A DNA stretch of 33,393 bases, taken from contig JAFQMA010000034.1 in the NCBI GenBank assembly GCA_017414535.1, positions 1 through 33,393 of the forward strand, written 5' to 3'. Below the pieces are notes generated by a model. The model was not told where the DNA came from. It searched no databases and saw only the letters and a program-made list of their open reading frames with translations. The stretch's first letter is position 1. The number at the start of each line of letters is the position of its first letter. Both the position numbers and the translations under genes were made by a program. Origin of the DNA: Clostridia bacterium. Lineage in GTDB: Bacteria > Bacillota > Clostridia > Oscillospirales > SIG627. Positions 23,405-31,950 of the stretch are shown here, piece after piece.

Positions 23405-24679
23405 ATGATTCCCGCTATTATCATTTTCGCAGTCAGCTACGTTTTGATGCTGGCCTTCAGTAAATACCGTCCTTATATAGCTCTTGGTACGGCGGCACTC
23501 TTTTTGGTTCTCGGGATGCTTCCTTGGGGAAGCGCGCTCGGCACCATCGATTACAACGTGATCCTGATGATCGCAGGTACCATGGGCCTGGTGGCTCTCT
23601 TTGTGGACAGCCGTATGCCTCAGCTTTTAGCGGATCTCATTATGGAAAAGGTATCCACGGTGCAGGCGGCGGCCGTTTGTATGGCGCTGTTTGCCGGCGT
23701 GATCTCCGCCTTTGTGGATAACGTTGCCACCGTCCTTATGGTGGCGCCCGTAGCCCTGGCTCTGTGCAAGAAATTCGGCACCAATCCCGTGCCCTTCATC
23801 ATTGCCATTGCCGTTTCCTCCAACCTGCAGGGTGCGGCTACGCTGGTGGGTGATACCACGGCCATCATGCTGGGCTCGGCGGTGGGCATGAGCTTTACCG
23901 ACTTCTTCTGGTATCTGGGCAGCCCCGGTATGTTTTTTGCGGTGGAGCTGGGTGCGGTGCTTTCCGCCTTGATCCTGATGTACCTGTTCCGCAAGGATAA
24001 GGCGAAGCTGCCCCGCGGCGGAGAAAGGACCAAGGTGACGGATTTTGTTCCCACCTTCCTTTTGGCAGGTGCCATTGTGCTTCTGATCCTGGCCTCCTTC
24101 CTGCCCGTAAAGCCCGATATTACCAACGGCCTTATCTGCTGTGCTCTGTTTGCAGTGGGCCTGATCTACCGCTTTATTCGGGAAAGAAGCCCTTCCCGCA
24201 TTCTCGCTCCCTTTAAGGAGATCGATTTTGAGACCATCGGTCTGCTTCTCGGCCTCTTTATTATGATCGGTGCCATTGAGCATCAGGGCGTGATCGATCT
24301 TTTGGCCTCCGGCCTCGTGAAGCTGGGCGGCTCCTCGCCCTTTTTGATGTATACCGTGTTGGTATGGGCCTCCGTTTTGATCTCTGCCTTTATCGATAAC
24401 ATTCCTTACGTTGCCACCATGATCCCCGTCATCGGCGCCATCGGCACTCAAATGGGTGTGGATCCCACCGTGTTCTATTTCGGTCTGCTTTCCGGTGCGA
24501 CCCTCGGCGGCAACTGCACTCCCGTCGGCGCCTCCGCCAATATCACTGGCATCGGCATCCTTCGCAAAGAGGGCTACACCGTAAGAAATTCCGATTTCTT
24601 CAAGATCGGTATTCCCTTCACCCTAGCCGCGGTCATCCCTGCATATATTTATCTCTGGCTCGCCTACGGCATCAATTAG
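23405..24679 (+). CDS. ArsB/NhaD (ion transporter superfamily) anion or Na+/H+ transporter
   Basis: A 424-residue membrane protein with two related halves. Each half has a re-entrant-type motif: SAFVDNVATVLMVAP (101-115, D105-N106) and SAFIDNIPYVATMIP (327-341, D331-N332). Each is followed by SSNLQGAATLVGD (138-150) or GGNCTPVGASAN (368-379). This duplication is typical of the ion transporter superfamily that includes ArsB, NhaD, CitM and the SLC13 carriers. Without arsenic genes nearby, arsenite export is unlikely; a di- or tricarboxylate or Na+/H+ role is possible. It is probably transcribed alone from its own promoter; the bidirectional terminator at 24947-24980 lies beyond the repeat region. 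Confidence 0.85.
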   Translation: MIPAIIIFAVSYVLMLAFSKYRPYIALGTAALFLVLGMLPWGSALGTIDYNVILMIAGTMGLVALFVDSRMPQLLADLIMEKVSTVQAAAVCMALFAGVISAFVDNVATVLMVAPVALALCKKFGTNPVPFIIAIAVSSNLQGAATLVGDTTAIMLGSAVGMSFTDFFWYLGSPGMFFAVELGAVLSALILMYLFRKDKAKLPRGGERTKVTDFVPTFLLAGAIVLLILASFLPVKPDITNGLICCALFAVGLIYRFIRERSPSRILAPFKEIDFETIGLLLGLFIMIGAIEHQGVIDLLASGLVKLGGSSPFLMYTVLVWASVLISAFIDNIPYVATMIPVIGAIGTQMGVDPTVFYFGLLSGATLGGNCTPVGASANITGIGILRKEGYTVRNSDFFKIGIPFTLAAVIPAYIYLWLAYGIN

Positions 24680-24931
24680 CTTTGAAAAATCGGCTGCAGC
24701 TTCGTTCCGCTGCGGCAAAACGCTCGGTCATTTGCATTTAGCAAACTCCCTCCCGTTTTCCTTGCGCGCCTTGCTTCGCTCGATTTTTCTTCGCCAATTT
24801 CTTGCTTTGAAAAACGGCGCACCACTTCGTTATCCTTCGGTAAATCCGTCGGTTATTTGCATTTAGCAAACGCCCTTCGGATTTCCTCGGATGCCTCGTG
24901 CTACATCCGTTTTTCTTCGCAAATGGCTTTT
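24680..24931. repeat. Diverged 125-bp tandem repeat, two units
   Basis: Unit 1 is 24680-24804 and unit 2 is 24805-about 24931. Both begin ctttgaaaaa and carry the identical core atttgcatttagcaaac (24730-24746 and 24855-24871), exactly 125 bases apart. Both end in a tttttcttcgc block. Other parts have diverged. No convincing gene is present in this 306-base gap. The core contains an inverted gc-rich/at-rich dyad (tttgc..gcaaa). Confidence 0.8.
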
Positions 24932-24946
24932 GATCCCGAGTGTAAT

Positions 24947-24980
24947 AAAAAAATCACATCCTTTCGGATGTGATTTTTTT
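24947..24980. terminator. Bidirectional rho-independent terminator
   Basis: Perfect 15-bp stem (24947-24961 with 24966-24980), loop tttc, with A7 and T7 arms. It ends the minus-strand nuclease operon and can also stop transcripts from the plus-strand transporter. Confidence 0.95.
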
Positions 24981-24985
24981 GCTTT

Positions 24986-25915
24986 TCAGAAGCAACAGCC
25001 TGCCTTTTCATAGCCCTCGCGGAGGAGGTCTGCGATGTTGCCTGTATGCTCGCGGCGGTTTTGATCTGCGATGCTTTTTGCGTAGGAGCAGGTGGGCTTA
25101 TGGATCTTTTTGGAATTGGTATTGAGGATAAAGGTGCCGTTCCGATCCTCACCGGAGGGGAGAGTGGTGGCGGCAAGGCGGCTTTCGCCCGTGGCGTAGT
25201 CGATGTCTACGTCGGGCTGGACGTTATAGCAATAGACGAAGAAGCAGATGCTCTCGCCCTCGTCCTCTACGCTCATGGCCTCTATGGCTACGCCGCGGCA
25301 GACCAGCTCGTCTCCGTAAAAGACGGGAGTGACGCGGTAGAGCACGTGCTCACCCGTTTCGCGGATGAAGTCAGCCACCATATTTTCAAAGGGAAGCATG
25401 CCCTCCACGTTCAGATAGCGGGTGCCTGTGACGAGGTTTTTTTCATTGGCGTTTTCGCCTGATAGCTGAAAGCCGATGAGGTGACAGCGGTTATAGAGGT
25501 ATTTTCCGTCTACGTGGTCGTATTTGACCGTTTGCCAGCCGCTGGGCTTGACGCTGCCGATGCTGCCCCGATCCTCGGTGGGCATCAGCTCGGGACCGAG
25601 CCTTGCTACGGCTTCGCCGCAACGGCCGAGCCCGTCCAGGTCGGCGTAGCTTTCGAAGGCATCGCCTGCCAGCTCCGTCTTGGCGAAGCGGGGCCTCCCT
25701 TCGTTTAAGACGATATAAGGAGCGCCCGTATATTCGGGAATGGCGGAGGGATCGACGGTGTCCGAGGGGAGCATGACGCCGCCGGCGGGGGGATCCTCCG
25801 CGGTGACGGTTTGTCCTGCGGGGGCGGCGGTCTTCGTTTCCGAGGGCGGGGTGCCGCAGGCGGTCAGCAGGAGAGAAAGGGCAAGAAGAAGGGACAAAAG
25901 AAGGGGATGCTTCAT
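24986..25915 (-). CDS. Secreted DNA/RNA non-specific endonuclease lipoprotein
   Basis: A 309-residue lipoprotein: hydrophobic signal peptide with lipobox LLTAC, C20 being the predicted lipidated cysteine. The middle domain is a beta-beta-alpha-metal nuclease of the EndA/streptodornase type: YNRCHLIGFQLSG (141-153) has H145 as the expected general base, and N160 in ANEKNLVTGTRYLN is the likely metal-binding asparagine. The usual DRGH reads NRCH. The C-terminus (about 262-309: FILNTNSKKIHKPTCSYAK, ending GCCF) resembles the short Cys-containing tail often found on secreted nucleases. It probably degrades extracellular DNA for nucleotides. It is the last gene of an operon with dut and overlaps the preceding gene by ATGA. 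Confidence 0.87.
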   Translation of the reverse strand: MKHPLLLSLLLALSLLLTACGTPPSETKTAAPAGQTVTAEDPPAGGVMLPSDTVDPSAIPEYTGAPYIVLNEGRPRFAKTELAGDAFESYADLDGLGRCGEAVARLGPELMPTEDRGSIGSVKPSGWQTVKYDHVDGKYLYNRCHLIGFQLSGENANEKNLVTGTRYLNVEGMLPFENMVADFIRETGEHVLYRVTPVFYGDELVCRGVAIEAMSVEDEGESICFFVYCYNVQPDVDIDYATGESRLAATTLPSGEDRNGTFILNTNSKKIHKPTCSYAKSIADQNRREHTGNIADLLREGYEKAGCCF

Positions 25916-26307
25916 GACAGTACCTCGTATTCTTCCAGCGTGATCTTTTCGTGGGAGGTACCTGAAAATTCCTCTTTGCTTAAAAGGCGCAGGGGAAAGG
26001 ACTCCAAGGGGAATTTCAGGTCGGAGGGATAGGCTCTGTTCCAGCGGAACAAAAGGATCCGCTCTACATCTCGGGTGGGGACGGGGATATTTTCCAAAAG
26101 GACAAAGTCGCCCTTTTTTGCCGTGCCTGCGGGATCCTCTGCATACAGGACGCCATCTCCCAAAAGGCGGGCACTGTAGGGGGTGGCAAGAAGCCTTTTT
26201 CCTGCTGTCAGAGCAAGGATGCGCTCTGTGACGGTGCTGTCACGGCTCACTCTTCTGCCGAGAAAGGCCATGCCCAAAGCGTCGTCCACACAAGAAATAA
26301 GGATCAT
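25912..26307 (-). CDS. Small conserved protein (often labelled ribonuclease Z in Clostridia)
   Basis: A 131-residue protein beginning MILISCVDDALGM. From memory it matches a small conserved Clostridia family frequently annotated as ribonuclease Z, but the HxHxDH metal motif of true RNase Z is absent, so I would not transfer that function. Recognisable conserved segments are FLGRRVSRD, LLENIP and LLFRWNRAYPSDLKFPL. ATG 26307 overlaps the dut stop by four bases (ATGA), which fixes the start; an in-frame extension to 26352 lies inside dut. It overlaps the nuclease lipoprotein by another ATGA. The arrangement links it to nucleotide or nucleic-acid metabolism, but its role is unknown. Confidence 0.75.
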   Translation of the reverse strand: MILISCVDDALGMAFLGRRVSRDSTVTERILALTAGKRLLATPYSARLLGDGVLYAEDPAGTAKKGDFVLLENIPVPTRDVERILLFRWNRAYPSDLKFPLESFPLRLLSKEEFSGTSHEKITLEEYEVLS

Positions 26308-26738
26308 TTGCCTGTAGAGCCGAAGCCGCCCGCGCCGCGGACGGAGTCGCAAAGCTCCTCGGCTTCCTCGAAGCTTGCCTTCAAAAAGGGTGCGATCACC
26401 AGCTGGGCAATGCGCTCGCCCTGTGCGATCTCTCTTTCCTCCGAGGAGTGGTTATGCAGGGCCACCATGATCTCCCCGCGGTAATCTGCATCAATGACGC
26501 CGACTTTGTTGGCGGGGGCAAGGCCCTTCTTGGTGGCAAGGCCGCTTCTGGCGTAGAGAAAGCCGCCGTAGCCCTCGGGGATCTCCATGGCGATGCCCGT
26601 ATGGACCAGTACGGTCTCACCGGGGGCAATGCGGATGGGCTCGGGGGAGAGGGCGTAGAGATCGGCACCGGCGGCAAAGTCGGAGCCGTAGGTGGGAAGG
26701 GTGGCTTCGGGATGGAGCTTTTTCACGGAGATCTTCAT
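26304..26738 (-). CDS. dut: dUTP diphosphatase (dUTPase)
   Basis: A 144-residue trimeric-type dUTPase that hydrolyses dUTP to dUMP, keeping uracil out of DNA and supplying thymidylate synthesis. All five motifs can be read: AGADLYA, RSGLATKKG, GVIDADYRGEI (uracil-binding hairpin with catalytic Asp), GERIAQLVIAP and GAGGFGSTGK (glycine-rich phosphate-binding tail). Length is standard. It is the first gene of the operon, has GAGG about 9 bases upstream and a good promoter. Confidence 0.96.
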   Translation of the reverse strand: MKISVKKLHPEATLPTYGSDFAAGADLYALSPEPIRIAPGETVLVHTGIAMEIPEGYGGFLYARSGLATKKGLAPANKVGVIDADYRGEIMVALHNHSSEEREIAQGERIAQLVIAPFLKASFEEAEELCDSVRGAGGFGSTGK

Positions 26739-26766
26739 GATTACCTCGCAAAAACTTTTTTTCTTT

Positions 26767-26795
26767 ATGATACCATTCCCGTTCCGTCAAGTCAA
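26767..26795 (-). promoter_or_regulatory. Promoter of the dut operon
   Basis: On the minus strand TTGACT (26795-26790), a 17-base spacer and TATCAT (26772-26767), with a TG just before the -10. Confidence 0.8.
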
Positions 26796-26959
26796 TCCCG
26801 CATCAAAAAAAGGCGGTGGGGCTGAGAAAAATAGGAAGCCGTGGAGGAGAAGGGCGTAGGTGCGAGAGAGGGAAAACGGGCATCTGCCGCAGATAAAGGG
26901 GAGGCTGCGGACAAGAGAAAAAAGATCGCATAAAAACGGGGGAAATAAGGGAAAAAGTA
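26796..26959. other. Purine-rich intergenic stretch, no gene recognised
   Basis: Between the divergent dut and marR promoters the plus strand is strongly A/G-rich. The only structure I see is a ccgcag/ctgcgg dyad around 26888-26912 with a 12-base loop. Short open frames here lack support. Confidence 0.5.
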
Positions 26960-27015
26960 TTGACATTGCCGGGAGGGTGGTATACAATAAATTCAGTGAT
27001 AGTTGCAATCGCAAC
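26960..27015 (+). promoter_or_regulatory. marR-ABC operon promoter with dyad operator
   Basis: TTGACA (26960-26965), a 17-base spacer and TACAAT (26983-26988). Just downstream, gttgc-aatc-gcaac (27002-27015) forms an inverted repeat covering the start of the transcript, the expected position for an auto-repressing MarR dimer. A strong AAAGGAGG precedes ATG 27048. Operator assignment is inference. Confidence 0.78.
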
Positions 27016-27047
27016 AATGTGAAAATCGAAGGAAAGGAGGATGATGT

Positions 27048-27473
27048 ATGTCGTTTTTAGGTTCTATGGGTGAGACCATGCGCTGTTATGCGCTTTATCG
27101 CAACGAGAAGCTTCGGGAATACGGACTGGTGGGACATCAGTATCTTTACGTAAAGCTGGTGTGCCGCGAGCCCGGACTGACGCAGGAGAAGGTGGCAAAG
27201 GAGCTTACCTTTGACAAATCCAGTGTGGCGAGACAGCTTGCTTCTCTTGAGGAGAAGGGCTACGTGCGCCGCGAGCGCAATCCCAAGGATAAGCGGGTGC
27301 ATTTTGTGTATCCTACGGAGAAGGCTATGGCGGTGATGCCGCGGCTGGAGGCGCTGACGGTGGAGTACATTGCTCTGATCGGGCAGGATCTGACCTCTGT
27401 GGAGAGAAAGCTTTTGGACGAACTGACGGAAAAGACCAATCGGCGTGCTAAGGAGGCCGTTCTCGAGTTATGA
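27048..27473 (+). CDS. MarR-family transcriptional regulator
   Basis: A 141-residue winged-helix protein. The DNA-binding region is about 43-92: GLTQEKVAKELTFDKSSVARQLASLEEKGYVRR is the helix-turn-helix, followed by the wing NPKDKRVHFVYPTEKA. N- and C-terminal helices would form the dimer interface. MarR proteins usually repress their own operon until a ligand binds; here the target is presumably the two ABC exporter genes that follow with a 4-base overlap, and the dyad at 27002-27015. The ligand is unknown. Confidence 0.92.
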   Translation: MSFLGSMGETMRCYALYRNEKLREYGLVGHQYLYVKLVCREPGLTQEKVAKELTFDKSSVARQLASLEEKGYVRRERNPKDKRVHFVYPTEKAMAVMPRLEALTVEYIALIGQDLTSVERKLLDELTEKTNRRAKEAVLEL

Positions 27474-29191
27474 AACGGATGATGACATATATCCGTCCCT
27501 ATTACGGATATATGGCTCTTACCATTGTGATAAAATTTATCGGTACGGTGATGGACCTTGTGATCCCGTATTTGATCTCTCATATGATTGACTACGTGGC
27601 ACCGAGCGTGACGCGGGAGCATCTTTCGCCCATTTTTTGGTGGGGCGGAGTTATGGTGCTGTGTGCTGCGGTTGCTCTGGTGTGCAACGTATCTGCCAAC
27701 TGGCGAACCAGCCGCTTTGCCTCCTTGGTGACGAGAAAGCTGCGGGGGGATCTGTTTGATAAGATCCTTTCCCTTTCCGCCGCCCAGACAGATCGGCTGA
27801 CGGTGCCCTCTCTGGTGGCTCGCATGACCAGCGATACCTATACGGTAAACGGAATGCTCGGTGTGATCTTCCGCTCGGGTCTTCGCGCACCGCTGTTACT
27901 CATCGGCGGTGTGGCTTTGACCTTATCCATTGAGCCCGTTTTGGCAATGACCATGATCGCGGTGCTTCCGCCGCTGGGCTTTTTCGTTACGGTGATCTCC
28001 CGCAAGGGTATCCGCTTGCATCGCCGTAAGCAGAAGAGGGTGGATACCATGGTGGAAAAGGTGCGCGACAGCTTTACGGGCATTCGTGTTATCAAGGCCC
28101 TGAGCAAGATCGACCGTGAGAAGGATGACTTCCGCGAGGTGAACGAGACCCTCTCCCGCAGTGAGGAGAAGGCGGGCATCGTCACGGGCCTTTCCAATCC
28201 CGTGTCCTCTCTGGTGCTGAATCTGGGCATGACGGCAGTGGTGGCACTGGGGGCATGGCGCGTGTTTACGGGACACACCATGCCGGGACAGATCATTGCC
28301 TTTCTATCCTATTTTTCCATTATTCTCAATTCCACCCTCGGTCTTTCCTTTGTTTTTAACCATCTGTCCCGCGGTGCGGCCAGCATCGGGCGGATTACCG
28401 AGGTTTTGGAGGAGAAGGAGGAAATGCTCCTCCTACCTTCCCGCGAGGCGGTGGAGGGGGCGCCCTTTTTGGAATTCAGAAACGTATCCTTTTCCTATGA
28501 TAAAAAAAGCACCGTTCTGCAGGATATCTCCTTTTCTTTGGAGAAGGGGCAGACCCTGGGGATTCTGGGCGGTACGGGCAGTGGCAAGAGCACGCTGATC
28601 GCGCTGATGCTTCGCTTTTACGATCCCGATCAGGGAGAGATCCTTTTTGAGGGAAGGCCCCTTGCCTCCTGCGATCCGCGCGAGGTGCGAGGGCGGCTTG
28701 GCGTGGTGTTCCAGAACGATTTTCTCATGGCGGATACCCTGGAGGAAAATATCCTTTTCACCCGCTCTCTTTCTCACCCTATGGTGGAAAAGGCTGCCTT
28801 GGCGGCGCAGGCCCTGCCCTTTATTGAAGAAAAGGAGGGCGGCTTCGACTACCGACTGACCACCAAGGGCAACAATCTTTCGGGCGGTCAGCGCCAGCGC
28901 GTGCTGTTGAGCCGCGCCATGGCCTCCTCCCCCGAGCTTCTCATTTTGGACGATGCGGCCTCGGCACTGGATTATAAAACGGATGCCGCTCTGCGCCGTG
29001 CCATTTCCGAGCATTACGCCTCGGCCGCCTGCGTGGTGGTGGCCCAGCGTGTTTCCTCCGTGAAGGGGGCAAACTGCATTCTGGTGCTGGAGGGCGGACG
29101 GACCGTGGGGCAGGGGACCCACGAGGAGCTGCTTTCCGAATGCGAGATCTATCGGGAGATCGCCCGCTCGCAGATGGGGGTGACGGAATGA
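27470..29191 (+). CDS. ABC exporter half-transporter with degenerate catalytic residues
   Basis: A 573-residue type IV (exporter) half-transporter: six membrane helices (about 1-310) fused to an ATPase domain (about 335-573). Walker A GGTGSGKST (367-375), Q-loop Q415 and the signature LSGGQ (470-474) are canonical. The Walker B runs LLILDDA, with D495 where the catalytic Glu should be, and the H-loop has Q526 in VVAQRVSS instead of His. This is the pattern of the non-catalytic partner in heterodimeric exporters such as TM287/288 or BmrCD. It supplies the good signature motif to the partner's active site. It probably exports drugs, lipids or peptides. The start overlaps marR and the end overlaps the second ABC gene by ATGA. 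Confidence 0.92.
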   Translation: MKRMMTYIRPYYGYMALTIVIKFIGTVMDLVIPYLISHMIDYVAPSVTREHLSPIFWWGGVMVLCAAVALVCNVSANWRTSRFASLVTRKLRGDLFDKILSLSAAQTDRLTVPSLVARMTSDTYTVNGMLGVIFRSGLRAPLLLIGGVALTLSIEPVLAMTMIAVLPPLGFFVTVISRKGIRLHRRKQKRVDTMVEKVRDSFTGIRVIKALSKIDREKDDFREVNETLSRSEEKAGIVTGLSNPVSSLVLNLGMTAVVALGAWRVFTGHTMPGQIIAFLSYFSIILNSTLGLSFVFNHLSRGAASIGRITEVLEEKEEMLLLPSREAVEGAPFLEFRNVSFSYDKKSTVLQDISFSLEKGQTLGILGGTGSGKSTLIALMLRFYDPDQGEILFEGRPLASCDPREVRGRLGVVFQNDFLMADTLEENILFTRSLSHPMVEKAALAAQALPFIEEKEGGFDYRLTTKGNNLSGGQRQRVLLSRAMASSPELLILDDAASALDYKTDAALRRAISEHYASAACVVVAQRVSSVKGANCILVLEGGRTVGQGTHEELLSECEIYREIARSQMGVTE

Positions 29192-30969
29192 AGAAAAAAG
29201 AAACCAACGCGACCGTCTACGAGGGCAGAAACGTTTTTTTGCGTTTGTTTGGGTATTTGGCCCGAGTGAAGGGAAGAGCCCTTCTGGCGCTGCTTCTGGT
29301 GATCACCTCCAACGGCTTTGCCCTGGTGGGACCTTACCTTTCGGGTAAGGCCATCGACGCCATCGGCTTCGACAGCGCCACAAAGACGGCAAACGTCGAT
29401 TTTCGGCAGGTATTTACCTTCTGTGCCCTGATGGCGCTGTTTTACGTCCTTTCCGCAGGACTTTCCTACGCACTGAACGTGACCATGATCAAATTGACGC
29501 AGAGCATCACGCGCAGGATCCGCGGGGAGGCCTATAACAAGCTGCTGGAGCTGCCCGTGGGGTATTTTGACAAGCTGCAGGCGGGCGACGTGATCAGCCG
29601 TCTTTCCTACGATATGGATACCATCAACGCTTCCTTTGCGGGAAATATACTGCAGATCGTCACCAGCACCATCGCAGTGTTCGGCTCCTTCTTCTGCATG
29701 CTGGCCATTTCTCCCGGTATGCTGGGGGTATTCCTTTTGACGGTGCCTCTTTCCGTGACCTATACTTTGTATAAGTCCAAAAAGGTGCGCCCGCTCTTTC
29801 GTCGGCGCAGTGCGGACTTAGGCGAGCTTTCCGGCTTTACCGAGGAGATGCTTTCCGGTGCCAAGACCATCCGCGCTTACGGCCGTGAGAAGGCCTTTTC
29901 CGAACGCTACGGCAAGCGCAATACCGAGGCCTCCGAATCGTTCTGTACCGCCGATCAAAGGGCCGGCGGCACGTTGGGTCCCAGCGTGAACTTTATCAAC
30001 AACGTATCCTTGAGCATGATCGGCTCGGTGGGCGCGGTGATGCTGGTGCTGGGGATCATGACGCCCGGTAATATCGCCTCCTTTATTCTGTACAGCAAGC
30101 GCTTTACCGGCCCCATTAACGAGTTTTCCAATATTTTGGCAGATCTGCAGAGCCTTCGCAGTGCCGCTGAGCGCGTATTCGGCATGATGGACGAGGCGCC
30201 CGAAACACCCGACGCACCCGATGCCAAGCCCTTGGGGCAGGTGAAGGGAGAGGTGGTGTTTGAACACGTACACTTCGGCTACGAGGAGGGCAAGGAGATC
30301 CTCCACGGTCTGGATCTGAAGGTGGAGGCGGGCAGTACCGTTGCCATCGTAGGGCCTACGGGCGGCGGCAAGACTACCATCGTGAACCTGCTGATGCGTT
30401 TTTATGATCCCACCTCCGGCCGCATTTTGCTGGACGGCGTTCCCATCGATTCCCTGCCTCGGCGCGATCTGCGACGTGCCTTTACCATGGTGCTTCAGGA
30501 GACCTGGCTCATGGGCGGTACGGTGGCGGAGAATATTGCCTACGGTCGCCAGGGAGCTACCCGCGAGGACGTGGAGCGTGCCGCCCGCGCGGCGGGCATT
30601 CACGATTTTATTCTGACCCTGCCCCGTGGGTACGATACTCGCATGGAGGACGGTGGACTGAACGTTTCCAAGGGGCAGAAGCAGCTTTTGACCATTGCCC
30701 GCAGTATGCTTTCCGACGCCTCCATGCTCATTCTGGACGAGGCCACCAGTAACGTGGATACCCGTACCGAGCAGAAGATCGAAAAGGCCATGCTTCGCCT
30801 GATGGAAGGAAAGACCTGCTTTGTTATTGCCCACCGTCTTTCCACGGTGCAAAATGCCGACTGCATTCTCGTGGTGCGGGACGGTGACGTGGTGGAGAAG
30901 GGCACCCACGAGGAGCTGATGAAAAAGGAAGGCTTTTACGCCTCTCTGTACCAATCTCAATTTTCCTGA
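29188..30969 (+). CDS. ABC exporter half-transporter, catalytic partner
   Basis: A 593-residue exporter half-transporter with six helices (about 20-310) and an ATPase domain (about 355-593). Walker A GPTGGGKTT (389-397), Q437, Walker B MLILDEA with catalytic E518, and H549 in IAHRLSTV are intact, but the signature reads VSKGQ (493-497) rather than LSGGQ. Together with the upstream protein this gives one degenerate and one consensus ATP site: this protein's Walker A/B and His work with the partner's LSGGQ. ATG 29188 is chosen from the ATGA overlap; the frame extends upstream to 29140 inside the first ABC gene. Confidence 0.92.
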   Translation: MKKKETNATVYEGRNVFLRLFGYLARVKGRALLALLLVITSNGFALVGPYLSGKAIDAIGFDSATKTANVDFRQVFTFCALMALFYVLSAGLSYALNVTMIKLTQSITRRIRGEAYNKLLELPVGYFDKLQAGDVISRLSYDMDTINASFAGNILQIVTSTIAVFGSFFCMLAISPGMLGVFLLTVPLSVTYTLYKSKKVRPLFRRRSADLGELSGFTEEMLSGAKTIRAYGREKAFSERYGKRNTEASESFCTADQRAGGTLGPSVNFINNVSLSMIGSVGAVMLVLGIMTPGNIASFILYSKRFTGPINEFSNILADLQSLRSAAERVFGMMDEAPETPDAPDAKPLGQVKGEVVFEHVHFGYEEGKEILHGLDLKVEAGSTVAIVGPTGGGKTTIVNLLMRFYDPTSGRILLDGVPIDSLPRRDLRRAFTMVLQETWLMGGTVAENIAYGRQGATREDVERAARAAGIHDFILTLPRGYDTRMEDGGLNVSKGQKQLLTIARSMLSDASMLILDEATSNVDTRTEQKIEKAMLRLMEGKTCFVIAHRLSTVQNADCILVVRDGDVVEKGTHEELMKKEGFYASLYQSQFS

Positions 30970-30983
30970 TGAAAGGATCTTTT

Positions 30984-31937
30984 ATGAAAAAACTGTGTTT
31001 TGCATTTCTCGCACTGCTTATGCTTTGCGCGCTTGTCTCCTGCGTGCAGGAGAGCCCCGAGCCCTTGGTGGATTTCGAGGCCTTAAAGGCGGGACCGCGC
31101 ACGCTTGTTTCCACGGAGGATCTGAATGGCTACGTCTTTGCCGTGTATTCCGACGATACGGCGGAGCTTGTGAGCATTGACGAGGAAAAATTTCCGAAGG
31201 CGCTGACTTTGCCGAGCTTTTACGAGGATTATCCCATCGTTGCTATTGGGAAGGAGGTCTTCAAGGACACGAATTTCACCTCGGTGATCTTGTCCTCGGG
31301 CATTGAGCGTATCGGCGACCGTGCCTTTCAGAACAGTGCGATTGAGAGCATCGTGATCCATGACGGCGTCAAGGAGCTGGGGACGGATCTGTTTGAAAAC
31401 TGTTTAAGGCTTCAGAAGGTCAGCTTCGGTGCGGGAGTGAAGAATCTTCCCACGGGCGTTTGCTTCTCTTGCCCCGTTCTTTCCGAGGTGACTTTTTCCG
31501 AGGGGCTGGAATCCATTGGAGAAGAGGCCTTCGGTGATTGCAGTGCTCTGAAGGAGCTTGCCCTTCCCTCCACCTTGAAGGAGATCGGCCCCTACGCCTT
31601 CTGGCGCGCAAGCCTTGAAAAGACGTCTGTGCCTGCGGGGGTGAGCTCCGTGGGGATCGGTGCCTTCCGCCAGACTCCGTGGCTGGAGGCGAAAACGGAG
31701 GAATGGGTGCTGGTGGGCGACGGTGTGCTTCTGGACTACAACGGTACGGAAAAGGACGTGACGCTGCCGGAGGAGGTAAAATATTTATCCGATGCCTTTC
31801 AGGGGAAGAGCCTTGACAGGCTGACTCTGCCCGACACACTTCTTGCCATTGCGCCCGAGGCGCTGGAGGAAACGGTGGTGGGGGATGTGATCTATAACGA
31901 AGAAAACGAAGCCATTTCAGCTTATTTTAAGAAATAA
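30984..31937 (+). CDS. LRR_5 (BspA-like) lipoprotein
   Basis: A 317-residue lipoprotein. The signal peptide ends in a lipobox with C20 (ALVSC) as the predicted lipidation site. From about residue 75 onward there are leucine-rich repeats of the LRR_5/BspA type, with units like IERIGDRAFQNSAIESIVI, VKELGTDLFENCLRLQKV and LESIGEEAFGDCSALKEL. Such repeats bind proteins or glycans on the cell surface. AAAGGA lies 7 bases before ATG 30984; an upstream in-frame ATG at 30969 overlaps the ABC stop but lacks a ribosome site. The gene follows the exporter by 14 bases, so it is probably co-transcribed. Its role with the exporter is unknown. Confidence 0.85.
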   Translation: MKKLCFAFLALLMLCALVSCVQESPEPLVDFEALKAGPRTLVSTEDLNGYVFAVYSDDTAELVSIDEEKFPKALTLPSFYEDYPIVAIGKEVFKDTNFTSVILSSGIERIGDRAFQNSAIESIVIHDGVKELGTDLFENCLRLQKVSFGAGVKNLPTGVCFSCPVLSEVTFSEGLESIGEEAFGDCSALKELALPSTLKEIGPYAFWRASLEKTSVPAGVSSVGIGAFRQTPWLEAKTEEWVLVGDGVLLDYNGTEKDVTLPEEVKYLSDAFQGKSLDRLTLPDTLLAIAPEALEETVVGDVIYNEENEAISAYFKK

Positions 31938-31950
31938 AGGAGAGAAAATT

